Source of the DNA: Christensenella sp. UBA7707
GTDB taxonomy: Bacteria > Bacillota > Clostridia > Christensenellales > CAG-138
DNA: 5,325 bases
Direction of reading: 5' to 3'
Assembly (NCBI GenBank): GCA_002482435.1
Contig: DLFZ01000201.1
Coordinates: 3,503-8,827 of the forward strand
Shown: positions 1-4,663 of the stretch, in pieces
Layout: every line of letters begins with the position of its first letter
How positions within the stretch are numbered: the stretch's first letter is position 1
Translations under genes and position numbers: made by a program
Notes under the pieces: generated by a model
The model's database searches: none
Told to the model about the DNA's origin: nothing
What the model saw: the letters and a program-made list of their open reading frames with translations, nothing else

Positions 1-640
1 CCACCACATTGTCGAACTTGGAGGAGCAATGCGCAAAAACGGGCTGCCCGGCCTCGTTGTAGCCGATGCAGATGCCCACATGGTTGCTGCTCGAGCCTGG
101 ATAGCGGTTTTCAAAGACGAGGTCGCCGGGCGCAAGCTCGCTCCATTCGATGTCGTAGCTTCGCTCCCACTGCATCCATGTGCCAAGGCCCACAAGCACT
201 TCGGCTTCCTCGGCGTCGTAGCCGAGCTGCACGAAACACCACAGCACAAAGCCCGAGCAGTCAAGCCCGTAAGGGCGAATTGTGCCTGTGGTGCGGCTGC
301 CGCTGCTTGTAACCTCTTTCATCTCGCCCCATTGCGCGTCACGCCCCACAGCGGTGCTCTTTCCGCCCCAGAAGTAATGCACCATGTCCACAAGCGAAAC
401 CGCGGCCTCCACAAGCGCGCGCCGCGAAGCGTCCTTTGGCGGATCCACGCTGAGGGCATAGGCGATTTCCTCCTTGGTGATGGGCGCGTATTCGCCGCGA
501 ACTTCCGCCTCCTCCCGCCGCGTAACTGCGGCAAAAAGCGAGGCGAGCGCAAGCGCCGCGGCCAGCGCAATAAGAAGCAGAACACGGCGGTTTTTGACCC
601 AAGTTTTAAAAGAGGGTTTTCTTTTCATAAGGGCCTTCAT
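1..640 (-). CDS. NlpC/P60-family cell-wall peptidase with N-terminal membrane anchor (C-terminus outside window)
   Basis: Reading the minus strand from an ATG at 640 gives 213 codons open to the window edge. Residues 1-19 are basic, and 20-39 form a hydrophobic segment (VLLLIALAAALALASLFAAV), so the enzyme is probably a signal-anchored or secreted protein acting on peptidoglycan outside the cell. The papain-like NlpC/P60 core follows: YFWGG (89-93), DCSGFV with the presumed nucleophile Cys128, the turn ELAPGDLVF (168-176), NHVGICIG with catalytic His187, and AHCSS with His204 as probable third polar residue. The family cleaves peptide-stem bonds, often D-Glu to diamino acid; the exact bond cannot be read here. 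About 30 residues separate YxWGG from DCSG, longer than in minimal NlpC domains. A second in-frame ATG at 628 is an alternative start; both have a short AAGG about 5 nt upstream. It is divergent from the redox operon. A TATAAA at 697-692 (minus) could be its -10, without a convincing -35. Confidence 0.93.
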   Translation of the reverse strand, partial: MKALMKRKPSFKTWVKNRRVLLLIALAAALALASLFAAVTRREEAEVRGEYAPITKEEIAYALSVDPPKDASRRALVEAAVSLVDMVHYFWGGKSTAVGRDAQWGEMKEVTSSGSRTTGTIRPYGLDCSGFVLWCFVQLGYDAEEAEVLVGLGTWMQWERSYDIEWSELAPGDLVFENRYPGSSSNHVGICIGYNEAGQPVFAHCSSKFDNVV

Positions 641-738
641 CAAAGCCTTCGTTGCGGCAAACGTTTTTTGCGGTTCCAACAGCGTATGTTATTTATAGGG
701 TATTTGCGGTTGTCCTAGAATATGCCGTGACGCTTGTT

Positions 739-753
739 TGTGATAAGGTCACA
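739..753. promoter_or_regulatory. Small inverted repeat between divergent genes, possible operator
   Basis: TGTGA (739-743) and TCACA (749-753) form a perfect 5-bp inverted repeat around a 5-nt centre. It lies between the divergent NlpC/P60 gene and the redox operon and upstream of the forward promoter. The half-sites resemble those of CRP/FNR-type regulators, but the usual 6-nt centre is one base longer. A 5-bp match can arise by chance, so this is only a candidate operator. Confidence 0.25.
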
Positions 754-780
754 CAGCCGCAGTTGTTTACAATTTAGACC

Positions 781-809
781 TTGAGAAACAGGTAGATTTG
801 TGGTTTAAT
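781..809 (+). promoter_or_regulatory. Sigma-A-type promoter for the redox operon
   Basis: TTGAGA (781-786), a 17-nt spacer and TTTAAT (804-809) match the consensus well, and TGG just before the -10 gives an extended -10. Transcription would start near 816, leaving a leader of about 55 nt before the lipoprotein ATG. No other promoter is apparent before the third gene of the operon. Confidence 0.65.
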
Positions 810-858
810 GCAACTACTCAAAAAGCCCAGTTTGGAGAAAAGGTTTCACCCGATAGAG

Positions 859-865
859 AAGGAGG
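859..865 (+). promoter_or_regulatory. Strong ribosome binding site deciding the lipoprotein start
   Basis: AAGGAGG lies 5 nt before the ATG at 871. An in-frame ATG at 808 would add 21 residues, but it falls inside the promoter -10, lacks a comparable site and would put a non-signal extension before the lipoprotein signal peptide. The start at 871 is therefore preferred. Confidence 0.85.
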
Positions 866-870
866 CAACG

Positions 871-1497
871 ATGAAGTTCAACCCCCGTTTTGTAAAATAT
901 AGTGCTTTCGCACTTGCGCTTGTTTTTTTAACGGCTTCGCTTTTGGGCTGCGCGCCCTCGACCACTCCGGAGGCACCCGCGACCGAGGCACCCGCAACAC
1001 AAGCCCCCGCAACTGAAGTGCCCGCCGCAACAGCTACGCCCGAACCAGAAAGGGAAACGGTCGCCGCGTTTACAAGTACCGACCTCGACGGCAACGCGGT
1101 GGACAACACCGTGTTTGAAAACGCGGAACTTACGTTTGTAAACATTTGGGGCACGTTCTGCGGGCCGTGCATCAACGAAATGCCCGACCTTGGTGAGCTC
1201 GCCAACGAATATGCCGACAAGGGCGTGCAATTTATTGGAGTCCTTGCGGACGCCTCGGCTGAAACCCCCGACGAGATCGAACTTGCCAAGCAAATTCGCG
1301 AGGAAACCGGCGCGGATTACCTTCACATCCTCAACTCACAAACCGTAAACGCCGCCATGATGAACGGCGTGAACGCCATTCCCACAAGCTTCTTTGTGAA
1401 CAGCAAAGGCGAAATCGTGAGCGAGGTTTTTGTGGGCTCCCAAACAAAGGCTGACTGGGCGGCCACCATCGACGCCGTGCTTGAAGCACAGGGTTAG
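871..1497 (+). CDS. TlpA/ResA-like thioredoxin-fold lipoprotein
   Basis: The 208-residue product has a basic N-terminus, a hydrophobic core and the lipobox LLGC, with lipidated Cys27, so it should be anchored to the outer face of the cytoplasmic membrane. Residues 28-60 are a flexible linker rich in Ala, Pro and Thr, with EAPAT-like repeats. The thioredoxin-like domain covers about 64-206: the active site is WGTFCGPC (Cys97 and Cys100), the following NEMPDL matches the TlpA/AhpC-TSA pattern, and AIPTSFFV contains the cis-proline Pro171. Such proteins reduce disulfides or peroxides outside the membrane, or serve cytochrome c maturation; no cytochrome genes are visible, so the substrate is unknown. 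It is the first gene of a three-gene operon, with one base between its stop and the next ATG. The neighbouring Fe-S membrane protein suggests it is kept reduced from the cytoplasm (inference). Confidence 0.95.
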   Translation: MKFNPRFVKYSAFALALVFLTASLLGCAPSTTPEAPATEAPATQAPATEVPAATATPEPERETVAAFTSTDLDGNAVDNTVFENAELTFVNIWGTFCGPCINEMPDLGELANEYADKGVQFIGVLADASAETPDEIELAKQIREETGADYLHILNSQTVNAAMMNGVNAIPTSFFVNSKGEIVSEVFVGSQTKADWAATIDAVLEAQG

Positions 1498-1498
1498 T

Positions 1499-1693
1499 AT
1501 GCAAATGAGCAGGCAAAAAACCGTGCCGCGGCATAGTACCACGGCGAAAACCGAAAAGCGGCGCCGCTTTTTGTTTGCGGCCGCGTTCCTTTTGGGCGCG
1601 GCTTTCCTTGTTTACGGCATTTCACGCGGCGAGGTCGCCATTGTTTTGAAAAAGGCCATCTACATTTGTCTGGAGTGTATCGGCATTGGGTAA
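1499..1693 (+). CDS. Small membrane protein with C-terminal CxxC (CD1871A-family)
   Basis: A 64-residue product. The N-terminus is hydrophilic and basic (KRRR just before the membrane segment), residues 24-41 form one transmembrane helix (FLFAAAFLLGAAFLVYGI), and a short tail ends in CLECIGIG with Cys57 and Cys60. By the positive-inside rule the N-terminus is cytoplasmic and the CxxC faces outward, the same side as the lipoprotein. The C-terminal pattern, size and position match the small proteins catalogued after Clostridioides difficile CD1871A, recalled from memory and not searched; their function is unknown to me. The ATG at 1499 follows the upstream stop by one base, with AGGG 5 nt before it; the ATG at 1505 is an alternative. 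Its last codons overlap the next gene by 8 bp. A role as redox relay is inference. Confidence 0.85.
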   Translation: MQMSRQKTVPRHSTTAKTEKRRRFLFAAAFLLGAAFLVYGISRGEVAIVLKKAIYICLECIGIG

Positions 1694-2573
1694 GCGCAAA
1701 AAAACAGGCGCAGCGCGCACGTGGACGCAGGCAGGCTTTACGCTTCTCACCAACAGCTATGCCTACGGCTTTTTAAACGGCGTCATTTACGACGGTAACT
1801 TGAAGGCCATCTGCGTGCCGGGGCTTAACTGCTACTCCTGCCCGGGCGCGTGGGGTTCCTGCCCGCTCGGCTCTCTTCAGGCGGTGATCGGGAGCAGGCA
1901 GTTCAACTTCTCGTTCTACGTGATCGGCTTTTTACTCCTCGTGGGCTCGCTCGCGGGGCGCTTCGTGTGCGGTTTTTTGTGCCCCTTCGGCTTCGTGCAG
2001 GACTTGCTTTACAAAATTCCGTTTTTCAAAAAGCTGCGTTCGCTGCCCGGAGAAAAGGCGCTTCGAAAGCTCAAATACGTACTGCTTTTGCTTTTTGTGC
2101 TGCTTTTGCCCGCGCTCGCCCTCGACGCGTTCGGTCAGGGCCAGCCGTGGTTTTGCAAATGGGTATGCCCATCTGGCACGCTCTTTGGCGGCATACCGCT
2201 TGTAATGCTCAATGAAAGCCTTCAAAGCGCGGCAGGCTGGCTTTTCGCGTGGAAGGTGTTCCTGTTAGGCGCCATCGTGCTTCTTTCCGTTGCGATTTAC
2301 CGTCCGTTTTGCCGCTACCTTTGCCCGCTCGGCGCACTGTACGGTTTTTTGAACCCGGTTTCTCTTCACCGCATCCGCGTGGAGGAAAGCAAATGCACCT
2401 CCTGCGCGGTATGCCAAAAAGTTTGCAAGCTCGATGTGCCCATTTATCAAAAGCCGTCGTCCATGGAGTGTATCCGCTGCGGCGATTGCGTGCGCGCCTG
2501 CCCGCACGACGCGCTTCACATGGGTTTTTGCCAAAAGCGCGAAAGCAGCCGCGAAGCAGTGCGGAAGAGCTGA
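1686..2573 (+). CDS. Polytopic 4Fe-4S membrane protein (NapH/CcoG-like, Fer4_5 type)
   Basis: A 295-residue integral membrane electron-transfer protein. Membrane segments are apparent near 16-35, 76-94, 129-147 and 185-205. Cysteine motifs in order: CYSCPGAWGSCPLG (49-62), CGFLCPFG (95-102), CKWVCPSG (157-164), CRYLCPLG (209-216), then two classical 4Fe-4S motifs, CTSCAVCQKVC (237-247) and CIRCGDCVRACP (262-273). The CxxxCP signatures are those of NapH/MauN/CcoG/RdxA-type proteins; the C-terminal ferredoxin domain is probably cytoplasmic. The start is TTG at 1686: the frame opens only at 1650, no ATG or GTG fits before the first membrane segment, and GGAG lies 10 nt upstream. The 8-bp overlap with the small CxxC gene implies translational coupling. 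It probably passes electrons across the membrane to the thioredoxin-like lipoprotein (inference); nitrate-reductase or cytochrome-oxidase partners are not visible. No clear terminator follows it. Confidence 0.93.
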   Translation: MGKRKKTGAARTWTQAGFTLLTNSYAYGFLNGVIYDGNLKAICVPGLNCYSCPGAWGSCPLGSLQAVIGSRQFNFSFYVIGFLLLVGSLAGRFVCGFLCPFGFVQDLLYKIPFFKKLRSLPGEKALRKLKYVLLLLFVLLLPALALDAFGQGQPWFCKWVCPSGTLFGGIPLVMLNESLQSAAGWLFAWKVFLLGAIVLLSVAIYRPFCRYLCPLGALYGFLNPVSLHRIRVEESKCTSCAVCQKVCKLDVPIYQKPSSMECIRCGDCVRACPHDALHMGFCQKRESSREAVRKS

Positions 2574-2615
2574 ATTTTTTTCAGGGTGGCTTTTCCTGCG
2601 CTTCCAAGGATTGTC

Positions 2616-2645
2616 TTGAATAAATTCGGGCACATATGCTATAAT
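2616..2645 (+). promoter_or_regulatory. Extended -10 promoter (distal) upstream of CNNM/CorC-type gene
   Basis: TTGAAT (2616-2621), an 18-nt spacer and a perfect TATAAT (2640-2645) preceded by TGC, an extended -10. Transcription would start near 2652, inside the centre of the overlapping palindrome, and give a leader of about 135 nt before the TTG start at 2789. Confidence 0.6.
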
Positions 2646-2665
2646 GTCCGCAAGCGGTCATTATA
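2640..2665. repeat. 26-bp near-perfect palindrome overlapping promoter -10
   Basis: Arms TATAATGTCCGC (2640-2651) and GCGGTCATTATA (2654-2665) are reverse complements except at one position, around a 2-nt centre (AA). The left arm contains the -10 hexamer and the centre coincides with the predicted transcription start. That placement fits a repressor operator; a palindrome this long and short-centred is less typical of an RNA hairpin. The regulator is not identifiable. Confidence 0.6.
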
Positions 2666-2679
2666 CTGCTTATTCTTAT

Positions 2680-2719
2680 GCGCGTGCGACTTTTGCCCTT
2701 CGGGCGAACGCACATGCGC
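2680..2719 (+). repeat. GC-rich imperfect hairpin in the CNNM gene leader
   Basis: The inner stem TTTGCCC (2692-2698) pairs with GGGCGAA (2702-2708), with one G-T wobble and loop TTC. The outer stems GTGCG (2684-2688) with CGCAC (2709-2713), and GCGC (2680-2683) with GCGC (2716-2719), continue it with small bulges. It would form in RNA from the distal promoter. There is no T-run after it, so it is not an intrinsic terminator; it may be a leader structure or simple intergenic fold. Confidence 0.5.
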
Positions 2720-2721
2720 GA

Positions 2722-2756
2722 ATTATACCATATCAGCTTCGCTTCCATGGTATAAT
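2722..2756. repeat. Perfect 10-bp inverted repeat ending in the proximal -10
   Basis: ATTATACCAT (2722-2731) and ATGGTATAAT (2747-2756) are exact reverse complements separated by 15 nt. The right arm contains the -10 of the proximal promoter, so the repeat could be a bipartite operator for that promoter. Confidence 0.55.
2748..2756 (+). promoter_or_regulatory. Extended -10 promoter (proximal) of CNNM/CorC-type gene
   Basis: TGG followed by a perfect TATAAT (2751-2756) makes an extended -10. No good -35 is found at 17-18 nt (CCATAT at 2728-2733). Transcription would start near 2763, giving a leader of about 26 nt with the ribosome binding site in it. Confidence 0.55.
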
Positions 2757-2767
2757 GTGTACATTAT
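2752..2767. repeat. Short palindrome overlapping proximal -10 and transcription start
   Basis: ATAATGT (2752-2758) and ACATTAT (2761-2767) are exact reverse complements around a 2-nt centre (GT). The left half shares the word TATAATGT with the palindrome at 2640-2665, and both sit in the same position relative to a -10 element. Confidence 0.45.
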
Positions 2768-2773
2768 GAACCT

Positions 2774-2781
2774 AAGGGGGG
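2774..2781 (+). promoter_or_regulatory. Ribosome binding site supporting a TTG start
   Basis: AAGGGGGG lies 7 nt before the TTG at 2789. The next in-frame ATG (2831, residue 15) would cut into the first membrane helix region and has no comparable site, so TTG is the likely start. Confidence 0.75.
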
Positions 2782-2788
2782 AATTGTT

Positions 2789-4177
2789 TTGCCTGCGGAC
2801 CCATCAGGGCCTAGTATATTCTCACAGCTTATGCTGCAGGTCCTGTTGATTTTCATCAATGCCTTTTTTGCCGCGACCGAAATCGCGGTCATTTCGTTAA
2901 ACGACAACCGTCTGCGCCGTCAGGCCGAAAGCGGTGACAAAACCGCCGTTTTGATGCTCAAAATCGCGCAGGAGCCCAACGCGTTTCTTTCCACCATACA
3001 AATCGGCATCACCTTGGCCGGCTATATCGGCGCTGCGTTTGCTGCGGAAAACTTTTCCGACCGGCTTACCGAGTTTTGCATGAACGCGTTCCATCTTGCG
3101 GAATCGTCGCGCGGCACGGTAGACGGCGTTTCTGTTTTGGTGATTACGCTCATCTTGTCGTTCTTCACGCTGGCGTTTGGCGAGCTTGTACCCAAGCGCA
3201 TCGCCATGCAAAAGCCCGAGCCCGTGGCGCGCGTTGCGTGTTACGTCATCAAGGGCATTTCGGTTGTCATGCGGCCAGTGATATGGCTTTTGAGCAAGCT
3301 TACAAACGGCATCCTCCGCATTTTGGGTATTGATCCCAACGCCGACGCCGAAGAGGTTTCCGAAGAAGAGATCCTCTACATGGTGGATGTTGGTGAGGAG
3401 AAGGGCGCCATCGAAGCAAGCGAAAAAGAGATGATCGCCAACATCTTCGAATTCAACAACACCACCGCTGCGGACGTAATGGTACACCGCACCGATGTGC
3501 AGTTTTTGTGGGCAGACGACAGCGAGGAAACCATCCTCGGCGTAATCCGCGAAAGCGGTTTTTCGCGCTTCCCCGTGTGCGGCGAGGATACCGACGATGT
3601 TTTGGGCATTCTCATCACGCGCGACTTTCTGTTGAACCTTTCTTCCAAGCAAAGGAAGCCCTTAAAGGAGCTTCTGCGCGCGCCGTACTTCGTGCCCGAG
3701 TCCGTTCGGGCGGATGTTTTGTTCCGCAACATGCAGGGCAACAAAACGCATATGGCCATCGTTGTGGACGAGCACGGCGGCACGGGCGGCGTTGTGACCA
3801 TGGAGGACCTGCTGGAAGAAATCGTAGGCAACATCTACGACGAGTCCGACAAGCAGGACGAGCATGAAATCACGCCCTTGGGCGACGGCAGCTGGCGCAT
3901 CGCCGGCAGCGCTATGCTCAGTGACATTGCCGATGAGCTTGGCGTAGACCTTGAAGAAAACGACGAGTTCGATACGCTCAACGGCCTAATCGTAGACCGG
4001 CTCTCCTACATTCCCGACGACGGAACAACGCCCTCACTTACGGTGGACAAACTCGCCATTCAAGTGGAGCAGGTGCAGGACAGGCGCATTGAATGGGCCA
4101 TCGTCACCTTGGCAAAGCCCGTGTTGGAGCTTGCCGAGGCAACGGAAGAACCCCGGGAAAAAAGGGAGCGCGCATAA
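2789..4177 (+). CDS. CNNM/CBS-pair/CorC-HlyC domain membrane protein ('hemolysin family', putative divalent-cation transporter)
   Basis: A 462-residue protein with full family architecture. The CNNM (DUF21) membrane domain spans about 11-180, with helices near 14-36, 66-86 and 115-133 and probably a fourth at 153-170, and typical signatures FFAATEIAVISLN (26-38) and FGELVPKR (130-137). A linker EEEILYMVDVGEEKGAIE (192-209) and EFNNTTAADVM lead into a CBS pair (about 230-350), including GFSRFPV, MAIVVDEHGGTGGVVTMEDLLE and EIVGNIYDE. The C-terminal CorC_HlyC domain (about 365-445) contains DEFDTLNGLIVDRL and ends in RRIEWAIVTLA. Known relatives include CorC, MpfA and eukaryotic CNNMs, linked to Mg2+ export or homeostasis; the substrate here is not proven and 'hemolysin' is a historical label. 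It is monocistronic: two promoters upstream and a strong terminator downstream. Everything looks intact. Confidence 0.96.
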   Translation: MPADPSGPSIFSQLMLQVLLIFINAFFAATEIAVISLNDNRLRRQAESGDKTAVLMLKIAQEPNAFLSTIQIGITLAGYIGAAFAAENFSDRLTEFCMNAFHLAESSRGTVDGVSVLVITLILSFFTLAFGELVPKRIAMQKPEPVARVACYVIKGISVVMRPVIWLLSKLTNGILRILGIDPNADAEEVSEEEILYMVDVGEEKGAIEASEKEMIANIFEFNNTTAADVMVHRTDVQFLWADDSEETILGVIRESGFSRFPVCGEDTDDVLGILITRDFLLNLSSKQRKPLKELLRAPYFVPESVRADVLFRNMQGNKTHMAIVVDEHGGTGGVVTMEDLLEEIVGNIYDESDKQDEHEITPLGDGSWRIAGSAMLSDIADELGVDLEENDEFDTLNGLIVDRLSYIPDDGTTPSLTVDKLAIQVEQVQDRRIEWAIVTLAKPVLELAEATEEPREKRERA

Positions 4178-4205
4178 CGATAGTACCATTTTGAAGCAAC
4201 ATCGG

Positions 4206-4236
4206 AACCCCCGCGAAACATTTCGCGGGGGTTTTT
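4206..4236 (+). terminator. Strong intrinsic terminator after CNNM/CorC-type gene
   Basis: AACCCCCGCGAAA (4206-4218) and TTTCGCGGGGGTT (4221-4233) are perfect reverse complements, with a T-run at 4232-4236. The practical loop is made from the CA centre plus the flanking A-T pairs. It starts 29 nt after the stop codon at 4177. Confidence 0.95.
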
Positions 4237-4267
4237 CTATGCAAAAGGTATAGCTTACTCTCTCCCT

Positions 4268-4375
4268 CCGGTGCGGGTACGCTGTACCGGCCCCCTCATC
4301 AGCGGGGGGCTGTGTAAAACCATACAAGTGCTGTTTGCACAGCCCTCGCGGGAAAACAGGTATCCCTCCCCCGCG
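4268..4375. repeat. GC-rich intergenic stretch with competing inverted repeats
   Basis: Several stems can be drawn: GGTAC/GTACC (4276-4280 with 4284-4288) or alternatively CCGGT/ACCGG (4268-4272 with 4286-4290); GCCCCC/GGGGGC (4290-4295 with 4305-4310); GGGCTGTG/CACAGCCC (4307-4314 with 4338-4345); CGCGGG/CCCGCG (4347-4352 with 4370-4375). The second and third share 4307-4310 and exclude each other. No T-run follows any of them on the plus strand and no supported gene covers the stretch. Composition differs sharply from the AT-rich sequence just after it. It could be a degenerate copy of a dispersed intergenic repeat or part of a structured RNA; neither can be decided here. Confidence 0.45.
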
Positions 4376-4401
4376 CGCTTTCCGACGAAGCATTATACAA
4401 T

Positions 4402-4430
4402 TTGACGAATTGGTACGTGTATTTTATAAC
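4402..4430 (+). promoter_or_regulatory. Sigma-A-type promoter (distal) upstream of hppA
   Basis: TTGACG (4402-4407), a 17-nt spacer and TATAAC (4425-4430) match the consensus at five of six bases in each element. Transcription would start near 4437, giving a leader of about 227 nt before hppA, or producing a separate short RNA. An AGGAGG at 4444-4449 follows just after the predicted start, with no ATG, GTG or TTG at a usable distance. Apart from this and the promoter at 4541-4570, nothing is seen in 4431-4649. Confidence 0.6.
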
Positions 4431-4540
4431 TACAGCTTATATCAGGAGGTATTACCAAAAACATTTCTGTTTGTTTTTTACAAAATTGACATGCTCATAA
4501 TTGTGTCCTTTCTGTAAACACAGGCAATTTGAAAAGCGAA

Positions 4541-4570
4541 TTGGCACTTGTTCAAAATTATATATATAAA
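4541..4570 (+). promoter_or_regulatory. Candidate proximal promoter of hppA
   Basis: TTGGCA (4541-4546) and TATAAA (4565-4570) are 18 nt apart; the alternating TA run also offers TATATA at 4563-4568 with a 16-nt spacer. The start would be near 4577, leaving a leader of almost 90 nt. Confidence 0.5.
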
Positions 4571-4663
4571 AATTTTCAGCGTGTTCTCATTTGCGCCATA
4601 TTGTATTTTTGGAGCGTTTGCTTTACACTGGAAGTAATTTGTTTTTGATGGGAGTGAACCGGA

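Noticed and set aside
319..602. Two minus-strand open frames of 87-88 codons
   Set aside because: They run out of frame within the NlpC/P60 gene and translate to low-complexity Arg/Gly/Ala-rich peptides.
29..718. A 229-codon plus-strand open frame opposite the NlpC/P60 gene
   Set aside because: The minus strand carries clear catalytic motifs (DCSGFV, HVGICIG, GDLVF); the plus-strand translation has no recognisable domain, is Arg/His-rich and has no convincing translation signal, so it is an antisense shadow.
846..1326. Minus-strand frames of 132 and 147 codons opposite the lipoprotein gene
   Set aside because: They lie entirely within the well-supported thioredoxin-like gene and their Ser/Ala/Val/Gly-rich stretches are the antisense of its APAT linker.
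2566..2587. T-run with small CTGAA/TTCAG stem after the Fe-S gene as a terminator
   Set aside because: The stem is only 5 bp, AT-rich, and the T-run forms the loop and does not follow the stem, so it does not fit an intrinsic terminator.
2640..2788. M-box or other known riboswitch in front of the CNNM gene
   Set aside because: The leader from the distal promoter is only about 135 nt, has no terminator hairpin and no recognised conserved riboswitch core.
2586..2849. An 87-codon plus-strand frame across the intergenic region before the CNNM gene
   Set aside because: It spans two promoters and several palindromes, has no ribosome binding site and no familiar motif; it overlaps the true gene start out of frame.
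2897..3652. A 251-codon minus-strand open frame
   Set aside because: Fully inside the intact CNNM/CBS/CorC gene on the opposite strand; the translation is His/Arg-rich without domain similarity.
4034..4393. A 119-codon minus-strand frame across the terminator and GC-rich stretch
   Set aside because: It reads through the perfect terminator stem and into the transporter gene's 3' end; the peptide looks like translated noncoding sequence.
4486..4518. TTGACA with TGTAAA as a third hppA promoter
   Set aside because: The -35 is perfect but the spacing is 21 nt; at 17 nt the sequence (TTTCTG) is a poor -10.
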